Part shown: positions 1 to 8,913 of the stretch, piece by piece | Position numbering within the stretch: the stretch's first letter is position 1 | Layout of the letters: every line of letters starts with the position of its first letter | Assembly: GCA_913057975.1 (NCBI GenBank) | Contig: CAJXOQ010000021.1 | Span: 1-32,941 of the forward strand | From: an uncultured Marinobacter sp. | GTDB taxonomy: Bacteria; Pseudomonadota; Gammaproteobacteria; Pseudomonadales; Oleiphilaceae | Direction: 5' to 3' | DNA: 32,941 bases | Notes under the pieces: model-generated | Seen by the model: the letters and a program-made list of their open reading frames with translations, nothing else | The model's database searches: none | Told to the model about the DNA's origin: nothing | Position numbers and translations under genes: made by a program

Positions 1-28
1 GGCAGCGTCAGATGTGTATAAGAGACAG
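1..28 (+). other. Nextera read-1 adapter (artefact)
   Basis: These bases match the end of the Illumina Nextera read-1 adapter, including the 19-base transposase mosaic end at 10-28. They are synthetic, not genomic. Translation through them gives the spurious starts MCIRDR and MYKRQ seen in many contaminated database proteins. Genomic sequence begins at base 29. Confidence 0.98.
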
Positions 29-29
29 G

Positions 30-347
30 GGCATCACCCCGCGCAAGATCAGCAACCAGGAAATCGTCGAGCGTTGCGTGTACGCGCTGGTGAACGAAGG
101 CGCCCAGATTCTGGACGAAGGCATCGCCCAGCGCGCCTCCGACATCGACATGGTCTACCTGACCGGTTACGGCTTCCCGGTATTCCGCGGCGGCCCCATG
201 CACTACGCCGAAGAAGTCGGGCTGCCGAACGTGGTTCGTGCCATGCAGGCCTTCACCGAAGACCGCCACACCCAGCCTGGATTCTGGGAACCGGCGGCCC
301 TGCTGGCCAAGCGTGCCGAAGAAGGCAAAGGTTTCGATAGCAAATAA
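30..347 (+). CDS. 3-hydroxyacyl-CoA dehydrogenase, C-terminal fragment (FadB/FadJ-like)
   Basis: This is the last 105 codons of a beta-oxidation enzyme, cut on the 5' side by the contig end. The frame is open from the first genomic base to TAA at 345-347. The segment GYGFPVFRGGPM and the preceding ALVNEGAQILDEGIA are typical of the C-terminal 3-hydroxyacyl-CoA dehydrogenase domain, which oxidises 3-hydroxyacyl-CoA to 3-ketoacyl-CoA with NAD. In multifunctional FadB/FadJ/PimF proteins an enoyl-CoA hydratase domain comes first, but that part is not in the window. The next gene is a thiolase 62 bases downstream, the usual partner that cleaves the ketoacyl-CoA product. Family is firm. Whether the complete protein is bifunctional is inferred. 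Confidence 0.9.
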   Translation, partial: GITPRKISNQEIVERCVYALVNEGAQILDEGIAQRASDIDMVYLTGYGFPVFRGGPMHYAEEVGLPNVVRAMQAFTEDRHTQPGFWEPAALLAKRAEEGKGFDSK

Positions 348-409
348 CCGGTCCACACATTATATCGGGGTGCCCTTTATAACGGCGCTCCGGGCTTAGG
401 AGAATTATT

Positions 410-1591
410 ATGTCCAATGATGTTGTCATCGTATCCACCGCCCGCACGCCCCTGGCCAAGTCCTGGCGCGGCGGCCTGAATATGACCCACGGTGCCACCC
501 TTGCGGGTCACGCCATCCAGCACGCGGTCGAGCGCTCCAAAGTCGACCCCAACGAAATCGAAGACGTGCTGATGGGCTGCGCCCTGCCCGAAGGCTCCAC
601 CGGTAACGACGTCGCTCGCATGGGTGCGATTCGTGCTGGCCTGCCCGTCACCGTTGGTGGCGCCACCATCAACCGCTTCTGCTCGTCTGGCCTGCAGGCC
701 ATCGCCATGGCAGCGCACCACATTGCTGTGGATAAAGTCCCGGTCATGGTTGCCGGCGGTGTGGAATCCATCTCCACCGTGCAGGCCGACGTGAACCAGA
801 ACTACTTCATGGAACCCTGGCTGGCGAAGAATAAGCCTGAGCTCTACTGGTCCATGCTGGACACCGCCGAAACCGTCGCCAAGCGCTACGACATCAAAAA
901 AGAAGACATGGACGAATACGGCGTCCGCAGCCAGAACCTGGCCGATCAGGCTCGCCAGGACGGCAAGTTCGATGACGAAATCGTGCCCATCACCACCACC
1001 ATGGGCGTCGCTGACAAGGCCACCGGCCAGCTCAGCAGCCAGGAAGTCACCATCAGCCAGGACGAAGGCATCCGCCCGGGCACCAACCTGGAAGGCGTCA
1101 GCAAGATCCGCTCAGCAATGGAAGGCGGCGTGGTCACCGCCGGCAACGCCAGCCAGTTCTCCGACGGCGCCTCTGCCTGCGTGCTGATGGACAGCAAAGT
1201 GGCCGAACAGCGCGGCGCCACTCCGCTGGGCATCTTCCGTGGTTTCGCTGTCGCCGGCTGTGAGCCAGACGAAATGGGCATCGGCCCGGTCTTCGCGGTT
1301 CCCAAACTGCTCAAGCGCGCCGGCCTGACCGTCGACGACATCGGCCTGTGGGAACTCAACGAAGCCTTCGCCGTTCAGGTTCTGTACTGTCAGCGCAAAC
1401 TTGGCATCCCCATGGACCGCCTGAACGTCAACGGTGGCGCCATCGCCGTCGGCCACCCCTACGGCACCACCGGCTCCCGTCTGGTCGGCCATGCTCTGAT
1501 CGAAGGTAAACGCCGTGGCGTCAAATACGTGGTCGTCACCATGTGCGTAGGCACTGGCATGGGTGCTGCCGGCTTGTTTGAGGTTGCCTAA
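410..1591 (+). CDS. acetyl-CoA C-acyltransferase (3-ketoacyl-CoA thiolase)
   Basis: A complete 393-residue thiolase, the normal family length. It cleaves 3-ketoacyl-CoA with CoA to give acetyl-CoA and a shortened acyl-CoA. The nucleophilic cysteine is C91 in NRFCSSGLQ. The second catalytic pair is H349 in [10 protein letters not shown] and C379 in [11 protein letters not shown], and NEAFA lies at about 317-321. The start ATG follows a strong ribosome binding site (TAGGAG, 397-402). It lies just downstream of the hydroxyacyl-CoA dehydrogenase fragment, so the two are probably cotranscribed like fadBA or pimFB. Chain-length preference cannot be read from sequence. FadA and PimB are both possible equivalents. 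Confidence 0.95.
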   Translation: MSNDVVIVSTARTPLAKSWRGGLNMTHGATLAGHAIQHAVERSKVDPNEIEDVLMGCALPEGSTGNDVARMGAIRAGLPVTVGGATINRFCSSGLQAIAMAAHHIAVDKVPVMVAGGVESISTVQADVNQNYFMEPWLAKNKPELYWSMLDTAETVAKRYDIKKEDMDEYGVRSQNLADQARQDGKFDDEIVPITTTMGVADKATGQLSSQEVTISQDEGIRPGTNLEGVSKIRSAMEGGVVTAGNASQFSDGASACVLMDSKVAEQRGATPLGIFRGFAVAGCEPDEMGIGPVFAVPKLLKRAGLTVDDIGLWELNEAFAVQVLYCQRKLGIPMDRLNVNGGAIAVGHPYGTTGSRLVGHALIEGKRRGVKYVVVTMCVGTGMGAAGLFEVA

Positions 1592-1643
1592 AGCTTTGGT
1601 TGCTGCTTGAAGCCTCAATTGCCCTTATCTTGGGTGGAAGTGC

Positions 1644-1749
1644 CCGTTGGGAGTGGGTGTCCAAAACACGCTCCTTACGGCACGTCCATGTGACGCTCGG
1701 GCTCCGCCATCCATGGCTCCGCACGGTTTTGGACACCCACTCCCAACGG
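1644..1749 (+). repeat. Palindromic repeat copy A (conserved core, variable paired arms)
   Basis: Two perfect 24-bp inverted arms, 1644-1667 and 1726-1749, flank a 58-base core. The core begins ACGCTC and ends with CTCCGCCATCCATGGCTCCG followed by CACG. Copies B and C share this core, but their arms have different sequence. An adjacent TGGGTGG (1631-1637) could extend the stem with CCACCCA just outside the right arm, allowing for a bulge. Confidence 0.9.
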
Positions 1750-1853
1750 CCACCCAGAGCTGTGTGCAAAGTCGAATAAGTGCAACCTTTAAACGTAGTG
1801 CGGTTGCCGCGGAAAACGTTTTTCGAAAGCAGGCAAGCACAGAGCCGAAGCGT

Positions 1854-1958
1854 CGGATGGGTACCCCCTTTCAAAACTGTACGGAGCCATGGATGGCGGA
1901 GTCCAAGCGCCCCAGGGATGGGCCGAAGGAGCGTGTTTTGAAAGGGGATACCCATTCG
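1854..1958 (-). repeat. Palindromic repeat copy B (inverted relative to A)
   Basis: Arms are 1854-1877 and 1935-1958, 24 bases each, complementary except for one G-T wobble and one mismatch. Read on the minus strand, the core matches copy A: ACGCTCCTTCGG at its start and CTCCGCCATCCATGGCTCCG near its end. The arm sequence outside AAAAC/GTTTT differs from copy A. Confidence 0.88.
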
Positions 1959-2055
1959 GCGCCGCCTCAGAGTTAGAAGGCCAGGCATTAAAACTCGCAG
2001 GCCACTCACAATCCAAAAAACCATTTACCTCAGCCAAACAGACAAGAGGTGCAAC

Positions 2056-3243
<1,188 letters not shown>

Positions 3244-3256
3244 AGGAGGCGATCTT

Positions 3257-4405
3257 ATGAATTTCGATCTTACCGACGAACAGCAAATGCTGAACGACTC
3301 GTTGCGCCGCTTTGTGACCAATGAGTACAGCTTTGAAAAACGCAGCACCTTCATCGAATCCGGCAATGGCACCGACCCGAACACCTGGGCTGCCCTGGCG
3401 GATATGGGCCTGCTGGCGTTCACCTTCCCCGAAGCCTTTGGCGGTCTGGATGGCAACGCCGTCGACACCATGGTGGTGATGGAAAACTTCGGTCGCGGCC
3501 TGGTGGTTGAGCCCTATCTGGCTACGGTCGTTCTGGCCGGCGGGCTGATTCGTGATGTGGGCAACGACTCCCAAAAAGACGAGTACCTGACGGCGATCGC
3601 TTCCGGCGAGCGCAAGATGGCCTTTGCACATTACGAACCCGGCGCGCGCTACAACCTGAGCCAGGTACAGACCACTGCCCGCAAGGACGGCGACCACTTT
3701 ATGGTCAGCGGCCAGAAAACGGCCGTCATCCATGGCGGCCAGGCAGACCAATTGGTGGTTTCCGCTCGTACCAGCGGCAACGCCAATGACGAGGCCGGGC
3801 TGTCCCTGTTCGTCATCGATGCCAATGCCAAAGGCGTGAAAATTGACGACTACGCCGCCCATGACGGCTACCGCATCGCAGACATCAGTTTCTCCAATGT
3901 CGCCGTCAGCGCCGACAATCTGCTGGGTGAGCTGGACCAGGCGTTCCCGCACATTGAGAAAGCCACCGATCTGGGCATTGCGGCGGTCTGTGCCGAAGCC
4001 GTGGGGGCCATGGAAGCCATGAACGAAACCACGCTGGACTACATCAAAACCCGCAAGCAATTCGGTGTACCTATCGGCAAATTCCAGGTGCTTCAGCACC
4101 GCATGGCGGACATGTTTATTCAGGCAGAGCAGTCAAAATCCATGGCCATTCTGGCCGCTAGCACCGCCGATTCCGACGACCGGGCCGAGCGCCGCAATGC
4201 CCTGTCCATGGCAAAAACCCTGGTCGGTCAGGGTGCCCGCTATGTAGCACAGGAAGGTGTTCAGTTGCACGGCGGCATGGGCGTGACGGATGAGATGTTT
4301 GCCGCTCACCTGTTCAAGCGGCTGACCACCATCAACCTGCTGTTTGGTGACGCGGACCATCATCTGGCACAAGTCAGCGATAGCCTGCTGGCCGCCAGCG
4401 CCTGA
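3257..4405 (+). CDS. acyl-CoA dehydrogenase, small subunit of a PimC/PimD-like pair
   Basis: A 382-residue acyl-CoA dehydrogenase. An open frame extends upstream to 3134, but the start is set at ATG 3257 because AAAGGAGG (3242-3249) precedes it and the protein then begins MNFDLTDEQQ, the normal family N-terminus. The N-terminal helical domain is followed by the beta domain (about 120-220). QFGVPIGKFQVLQH is at about 268-281 and GGMGVTDE at 339-346, where E346 is in the MCAD-like position. It probably forms a heteromer with the preceding gene product. Pairing is inferred from adjacency and from the unequal, divergent sequences. Both subunits would pass electrons to ETF. Confidence 0.92.
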   Translation: MNFDLTDEQQMLNDSLRRFVTNEYSFEKRSTFIESGNGTDPNTWAALADMGLLAFTFPEAFGGLDGNAVDTMVVMENFGRGLVVEPYLATVVLAGGLIRDVGNDSQKDEYLTAIASGERKMAFAHYEPGARYNLSQVQTTARKDGDHFMVSGQKTAVIHGGQADQLVVSARTSGNANDEAGLSLFVIDANAKGVKIDDYAAHDGYRIADISFSNVAVSADNLLGELDQAFPHIEKATDLGIAAVCAEAVGAMEAMNETTLDYIKTRKQFGVPIGKFQVLQHRMADMFIQAEQSKSMAILAASTADSDDRAERRNALSMAKTLVGQGARYVAQEGVQLHGGMGVTDEMFAAHLFKRLTTINLLFGDADHHLAQVSDSLLAASA

Positions 4406-4433
4406 ACCACCGGACTGACATAAGGACGATTTT

Positions 4434-5207
4434 ATGAGCGTAAAACAACTACTGGACCTGTCTGAAAAAGTCGCCTTCATCACCGGCGGCTCCCGTGGCC
4501 TTGGCCTGCAAATGGCCGAGGCGCTGGGTGAACTGGGCGCCAAAATCGCCATCAGCGCCCGCAAACAGCACGAGCTGGATGCGGCCAAAGAACGCCTGGA
4601 AAGCCAGGGCGTGACGGTCGTGACCATCGCCGCAGACCTGGGCGATCTGGAAGGTATTCCCAAGGTCGTGGATCAGGTGGTCAAGCAGCTCGGCGACATC
4701 GACATTCTGGTGAACAACGCCGGTGCCACCTGGGGCGCCCCGGCAGAAGACTATCCGCCCGAAGGCTGGATGAAGGTAATGAACCTGAATGTGAACGCCA
4801 GCTTCTTCCTCACCCAGACCGTCGGCAAGCGCTGCATGATCCCGCGCAAAACCGGCAAGGTCATCAACATCGCCTCCATTGCGGGGCTATCCGGCAACCC
4901 GGAAGGTATGCAAACCATCGCCTACAACACCAGCAAAGGCGCCATGGTGAACTTCACCCGCGCACTGGCGTCCGAATGGGGTCATTACAACATCAATGTG
5001 AACGCGCTTTGTCCAGGCTTCTTCCCGTCCAAGATGTCTCAGGGACTGTTGGATGCACAAGGCGACAAAATGCTTGAGCGCATTCCGCTGAAGCGCTTTG
5101 GTGGCGAAGAAGACCTGAAAGGTGCTGCGGTATTGCTGGCGTCTGAAGCCGGACGACACATTACCGGACAGTGCCTGGCGGTGGATGGCGGAACGCTGGT
5201 CAGCTAA
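4434..5207 (+). CDS. short-chain dehydrogenase/reductase (SDR)
   Basis: A complete 257-residue classical SDR that oxidises or reduces an alcohol/ketone with NAD(P). The cofactor motif TGGSRGLG is at 17-24, NNAG at 94-97, and the catalytic set is S148, Y164 and K168 (YNTSK). The C-terminus GQCLAVDGGTLVS is typical of the FabG/gluconate 5-dehydrogenase-like branch. An AAGGA site precedes the ATG, and the gene follows the small dehydrogenase by 28 bases, so it is probably the last gene of the operon. In this context a 3-hydroxyacyl-CoA or ring-alcohol dehydrogenase role is plausible, but the substrate cannot be told from sequence. Confidence 0.9.
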   Translation: MSVKQLLDLSEKVAFITGGSRGLGLQMAEALGELGAKIAISARKQHELDAAKERLESQGVTVVTIAADLGDLEGIPKVVDQVVKQLGDIDILVNNAGATWGAPAEDYPPEGWMKVMNLNVNASFFLTQTVGKRCMIPRKTGKVINIASIAGLSGNPEGMQTIAYNTSKGAMVNFTRALASEWGHYNINVNALCPGFFPSKMSQGLLDAQGDKMLERIPLKRFGGEEDLKGAAVLLASEAGRHITGQCLAVDGGTLVS

Positions 5208-5225
5208 GCCAGCCTATTCAGACGG

Positions 5226-6191
5226 TCAAAGGCACTGACTGACCTGTTCCGGATCCAGGTTGCCACCGGTGATAATCAGAACCGTGGCCCTGTCCGGATC
5301 AGGCGCAACCTGGTTTTCCAATAACGCCGCCAGCCCGACACTGGCACCAGGCTCTACATAGAGCCTGGCTTCGGTCAGCAGGCGATGTGTGGCTTCCCGG
5401 ATAGCCGACTCGGTAACCGTCACGATCTGGTCCACCACCTGACGGGACGCGGCGTAGGTGCAGTCACCGACCACTACCGGTGCCAGGCTGGCGGCCCAGG
5501 TATCCACCGAGTTCAGGCTGGCACTGGCGTCCTGCTGTTGCCAGGCGTTGAACATGGTGGCCGCGCCTTCCGGCTCCACGCCGATCAGTTCCACCTCCGG
5601 CTTTTGCGCCTTGATAGCCAGTCCCAGCCCCGAGATCAAACCGCCACCACCAATGGGACACAGCACCCGCTGTACGTCCGGCTGCTGACGCAGCAATTCC
5701 AGGCCAACGGTGCCCTGCCCGGCCATAATTCGAACGTCGTTATAAGGGTGGACCAATGTTAGCCCGCTGTTGTCCCGTAATTCGTGGCACCGGGCCACTG
5801 CTTGTTGAATATTGCCGTGCACAATAACCTCGGCACCCAGCGCCTGGGTGCGACGAATCTTCAGCGGGCTGGAACCCTCAGGCATCACCACGGTGACAGG
5901 CACATCCTGCATGGCCGCCGCCCAGGCCAGGGCGATCGCGTGGTTGCCGGCGGACACCGTCACCAGGCCAGCCTTGAGTTCATCTTCCGTGGCCGTCAGC
6001 AGCCAGTTCAACGCACCCCGGGCCTTGAAGCTGCCGGTGCGCTGAAGGCTCTCGCATTTCAGACCCAGTGGCTGGCCGATTGCGGCGTTCAGGTCAGGCA
6101 CAGCCAGGAGCGGTGTTTCGCCCAGTTTCGGTCGAATGCGCTGTTCCGCTGCCTGAATTTGGGATAGGTCAGGAAGGATTGGTTTGGTCAT
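5226..6191 (-). CDS. threonine dehydratase / serine racemase-like PLP enzyme
   Basis: A 321-residue fold-type II PLP enzyme. The Schiff-base lysine is K56 in TGSFKARGA, the phosphate-binding loop is GGGGL at 181-185, and TGGNLD is near the C-terminus. No regulatory ACT domain follows, so it resembles catabolic threonine ammonia-lyase, serine racemase or hydroxyaspartate dehydratase rather than biosynthetic IlvA. The frame is open to 6221, but ATG at 6191 is chosen because GGAG (6200-6203 on the complement) lies 8 bases upstream. It converges on the SDR gene with an 18-base gap and no terminator visible. The exact amino-acid substrate is uncertain. Confidence 0.88.
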   Translation of the reverse strand: MTKPILPDLSQIQAAEQRIRPKLGETPLLAVPDLNAAIGQPLGLKCESLQRTGSFKARGALNWLLTATEDELKAGLVTVSAGNHAIALAWAAAMQDVPVTVVMPEGSSPLKIRRTQALGAEVIVHGNIQQAVARCHELRDNSGLTLVHPYNDVRIMAGQGTVGLELLRQQPDVQRVLCPIGGGGLISGLGLAIKAQKPEVELIGVEPEGAATMFNAWQQQDASASLNSVDTWAASLAPVVVGDCTYAASRQVVDQIVTVTESAIREATHRLLTEARLYVEPGASVGLAALLENQVAPDPDRATVLIITGGNLDPEQVSQCL

Positions 6192-6246
6192 GGTGCGTGC
6201 TCCATTTGCTCCCACAACCAAACCATGGCCCCATGGGGGCCAGCGA

Positions 6247-7821
6247 TCAAGTCACAACAGCCTTGCCCGCTTCAACAGCCTCTGGCTCACACACATACTG
6301 CCCCGCATCAAACCGCCGCGTCTGCTGGCGGAATTGCCAGGTGAAGCCCGGCCACAGCGTGGTGTTCTTGCCGTTCTCGTTTACATACCAGCTCTTGCAG
6401 CCGGTCTGCCACACGGAGTCGCCGAGCTTGGCGTGAATAGAGGCGTTGTATTGGCTTTGGGCGTCTTCCTTCACTTCCACGCTCTTCCAGCCGTGCTTGT
6501 CCATTTTCTTCAGGGCATCCAGCACGTACTGGATCTGGCTTTCGATCATATAGACCATGGAGCTGTGGCCGAGGCCCGTGTTGGGGCCCATGAGCATGAA
6601 GAAGTTGGGGAAGCCGGCAATGGCGCTACCCTTGTAGGCTTCGGCGCCGTCTTTCCAGGCGTCCAGCAGGTCCTGGCCGCCCCGGCCATGTACCATGCAT
6701 GCGGGTATCGGGTCCTGGGCCTTGAAGCCGGTGCCATAAATGATGCAGTCCACTTCCCTCTCATGACCATTGTTATCCACGATCATATTGCCGCGCACCT
6801 CGCGGATGCCGTTGGTCAGCACGTCGACGTTATCCTGGGCCAGGGCCGGGTAATAGTTGTTTGAAATCAGCACCCGCTTGCAGCCAAAGTGAAAATTCGG
6901 GGTGACTTTCCTGCGCAGTTCCTTGTCCTTGATCTGGTTGCGGATATGGCGGCGTGCCTGTAATTCGCCGATTTTGAGGATTCGCGGATTGCCTACAAAG
7001 CCCAGTACCCGTGCTTCCAACATCCAGTAGATGCTCTGGCGAAAGGCGTTCAGGGTCCGCGGGAACTTGCGAAACATCATCCTTTCCAGCGGGCGGATCT
7101 CACGGTCCGGCTTGGGCACGATCCACGGTGGAGTCCGCTGGTAAAGGTCGAGGTGAGCTGCGTCTTTGGCCACTTCCGGTACGAACTGAATGGCTGAAGC
7201 GCCGGTACCGATCACGGCGACACGCTTACCTTTGAAGTCATAGCTGTGATCCCAATCCTGGGAGTGAAAGCGTTTGCCGGTGAAGGTGTCGATACCTTTG
7301 ATATCAGGATACGCCGGTGTGCTGAGGCCGCCCATGCCAGAGACGACAACATCGGCCTTGAAGTTGCTGAATTCCGGCAGGCCCTTGTCTTTGCGGTTGA
7401 GTTTGTCGCCGGGGTTCAGTCCTTTCTTCTGCATGTAGGCCCAGAGTTCGGGGCTGTCGCAGGTTTCGACGGTCCAGCTTTGGGTTTTCTCGTCAAAGCG
7501 GGCACCCGCCACGTGGGTGTTCAGGCGCACGTGTTTCATGAGGTCGTATTTTTCGGCGCAGCTTCGCAGGTAGGCCTGGATTTCTTTCTGCTGGGCGAAC
7601 ATGCGGGTCCAATTGGGGTTTTGTTCGAACGAGAAGGAATAGAGGGCGGATTGGACGTCGCAGGCGCAGCCAGGGTAGTGGTTCTCGTGCCAGGTGCCGC
7701 CGACGTCGTCGCTTTGTTCGAGGATGACGAAGTTGTCGTATCCGGCTTCTTTGAGTTTGATCCCCATGCCCAGGCCGGAGAATCCGGTGCCTATGATGGC
7801 GATTTTTGCTGTCTGACTCAT
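6247..7821 (-). CDS. Baeyer-Villiger-type FAD/NADPH monooxygenase
   Basis: A 524-residue flavoprotein that would insert one oxygen next to a ketone to make an ester or lactone. The FAD-binding GTGFSG is at 11-16 and the NADPH-binding GTGASA at 205-210. Between them is the family fingerprint FxGxxxHxxxWD at 180-191 (FTGKRFHSQDWD). The frame runs to 7938, but ATG 7821 is preferred: GAGGTGG lies just upstream and the Rossmann strand then starts at residue 6. Two tandem palindromes at 7893-7932 sit upstream of this start, and a TetR gene is divergent. Ketone specificity (cyclic, aromatic or long-chain) is not deducible. Confidence 0.93.
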   Translation of the reverse strand: MSQTAKIAIIGTGFSGLGMGIKLKEAGYDNFVILEQSDDVGGTWHENHYPGCACDVQSALYSFSFEQNPNWTRMFAQQKEIQAYLRSCAEKYDLMKHVRLNTHVAGARFDEKTQSWTVETCDSPELWAYMQKKGLNPGDKLNRKDKGLPEFSNFKADVVVSGMGGLSTPAYPDIKGIDTFTGKRFHSQDWDHSYDFKGKRVAVIGTGASAIQFVPEVAKDAAHLDLYQRTPPWIVPKPDREIRPLERMMFRKFPRTLNAFRQSIYWMLEARVLGFVGNPRILKIGELQARRHIRNQIKDKELRRKVTPNFHFGCKRVLISNNYYPALAQDNVDVLTNGIREVRGNMIVDNNGHEREVDCIIYGTGFKAQDPIPACMVHGRGGQDLLDAWKDGAEAYKGSAIAGFPNFFMLMGPNTGLGHSSMVYMIESQIQYVLDALKKMDKHGWKSVEVKEDAQSQYNASIHAKLGDSVWQTGCKSWYVNENGKNTTLWPGFTWQFRQQTRRFDAGQYVCEPEAVEAGKAVVT

Positions 7822-7892
7822 GTTTTCCACCTCGTTGTTCGCTGGCCTTCTGGCCTTGCCTGTTGTTGTCTGTTTCGCCATGATGATTGGCG

Positions 7893-7908
7893 GTAGACAC
7901 ATGTATAC
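7893..7908. promoter_or_regulatory. Operator-like palindrome 1
   Basis: The sequence is GTAGACACATGTATAC, two 7-base half-sites (GTAGACA/TGTATAC) that pair except at one position, separated by 2 bases. It is repeated almost exactly 24 bases downstream. The size and symmetry fit a TetR-family operator, and a TetR-type gene starts at 8137. Binding is inferred. Confidence 0.65.
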
Positions 7909-7916
7909 CCAACAGA

Positions 7917-7932
7917 GTAGACAACTGTATAC
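7917..7932. promoter_or_regulatory. Operator-like palindrome 2
   Basis: The sequence is GTAGACAACTGTATAC. It differs from operator 1 only in the central two bases, and has the same asymmetry and orientation. The 24-bp offset is a little over two helical turns, compatible with two dimers on nearby faces of the DNA. Confidence 0.65.
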
Positions 7933-8010
7933 TTCCAAACATCAGGATCTGGCTGTTTGGCCTCGTTTGATAACTAACTGTCCCCCAGATCAAACTTCGG
8001 GGGCTGGGGC

Positions 8011-8110
8011 AATTGGGAAGGCTTTTCCGAAACACGCTCGAGCACATCCGTGTGGCGCTTGGGCTCCGCCATCCATGGCTCCGCACAGTTTCGGAAAAGC
8101 CTTCCCAATT
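8011..8110 (+). repeat. Palindromic repeat copy C
   Basis: Perfect 23-bp inverted arms (8011-8033 and 8088-8110) flank a 54-base core. The core starts ACGCTC and carries GGGCTCCGCCATCCATGG near its right end, as in copies A and B. Arm sequence differs from A and B, yet the two arms match each other perfectly, including a GAAAC/GTTTC pair where A and B have AAAAC/GTTTT. Confidence 0.9.
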
Positions 8111-8136
8111 ACCCCTTCGAACTTTGGTGATGCTTC

Positions 8137-8769
8137 ATGAATGTTTTAAGTGGTGGAAAACTGAAGCTGATTCAGGCGGCGCTCAGGTTGATTACCCAAA
8201 GCCGCAGCCTGACCTCTCTCGGTCTCCGGGAACTGGCCCGTGAGGCCGGACTGAATCCCAATACTTTTTATCGGCACTTCAAGAACCTGGACGAGTTCGG
8301 TCTGCAGGTACTTGGGTACATTGCCGAGGACATGAAAGCTGGCGTGCGGGAGTTGCGGCGGATGGCGGAGTCGTCGGAGCAGGCGTCCCACGATACGGTG
8401 ACGTTTGTTTACCACTACTTCCTGGCCAACCCGGCGGCGACGACCGTGGCGGTGCGGGAGCTTCACGGGCCGTCGGCTTTGTTGCGCAGGGCGCTTGAGG
8501 CGCAGTTGGATGCCAGCGCGCGCGAGATGGCGGAGGATATTATCGAGCGGCGGCTGGTCAGTACTGTGCCAGCGGAGACGATTCATGAGATCTCCCGCAT
8601 GACCATTCGCTATATCCTTTTCAGGGCATTGGATTACATCGAGAAACCGGCGCAGCGGGCAATGATCCAACATGAAACCGAGCGGTTTATCAACCGGCAG
8701 TTTCGGGGGGCGATGCTGGATGGGCTGGCCGAAAGTGAGGTACAGGCACTGTTAGAGAGGGACCTCTAA
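8137..8769 (+). CDS. TetR-family regulator, FabR-like
   Basis: A 210-residue one-component repressor candidate. The N-terminal helix-turn-helix (about 10-55) has LGLRELAREAGLNPNTFYRHFKNLDEFGLQVL, close to the FabR/DesT type that senses acyl-CoA or acyl-ACP in other bacteria. Confidence 0.88.
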   Translation: MNVLSGGKLKLIQAALRLITQSRSLTSLGLRELAREAGLNPNTFYRHFKNLDEFGLQVLGYIAEDMKAGVRELRRMAESSEQASHDTVTFVYHYFLANPAATTVAVRELHGPSALLRRALEAQLDASAREMAEDIIERRLVSTVPAETIHEISRMTIRYILFRALDYIEKPAQRAMIQHETERFINRQFRGAMLDGLAESEVQALLERDL

Positions 8770-8913
8770 CGGGCTTATTATTTTTTTCGTTTTACCTTTC
8801 CGTTTTTTCGCTTTGTTCGTTTTTAGGAAAACCTTTGTAAATCTGTTAGCGTCTACCTATAAGTAAAAACCGAGACTTTCAGTGAATCGGTCATTCCGGA
8901 GGACGCACTTACA
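8770..8913 (+). other. T-rich leader between TetR and pntA
   Basis: The stretch 8777-8825 has several T runs but no stem before them, so it is not a canonical intrinsic terminator. A sigma-70-like promoter for pntA follows at 8835-8863. Confidence 0.4.
8835..8863 (+). promoter_or_regulatory. Predicted sigma-70 promoter of pntAB
   Basis: TTGTAA (8835-8840) and TATAAG (8858-8863) are separated by exactly 17 bases. The start codon of pntA is about 45 bases beyond the predicted transcription start. The match is by eye only. Confidence 0.5.

Larger units (their letters stand above)
1592..2055. other. Gene-free spacer carrying two palindromic repeats
   Basis: No convincing gene lies in these 464 bases between the thiolase and the large acyl-CoA dehydrogenase. 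Repeat copies A and B occupy 1644-1749 and 1854-1958, in opposite orientation. Open frames here run through the palindromes and resemble nothing known. A ribosome binding site (AGAGGTG, about 2045-2051) precedes the ATG at 2056. I see no clear sigma-70 promoter. Confidence 0.6.
7822..8136. other. Divergent control region between monooxygenase and TetR genes
   Basis: These 315 bases hold two 16-bp near-palindromes (7893-7908, 7917-7932) on the monooxygenase side and palindromic repeat C (8011-8110) on the TetR side. Repeat C ends only 26 bases before the TetR start codon, so any TetR leader would include it or begin within it. I could not place a confident -35/-10 pair for either gene. Confidence 0.6.

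Noticed and set aside
1647..1976. Short open frames through the palindromic repeats
   Set aside because: They exist because the repeats lack stops in some frames. Peptides differ between copies and show no protein-like conservation.
8770..8834. Intrinsic terminator after the TetR gene
   Set aside because: There are T runs but no preceding GC-rich stem.
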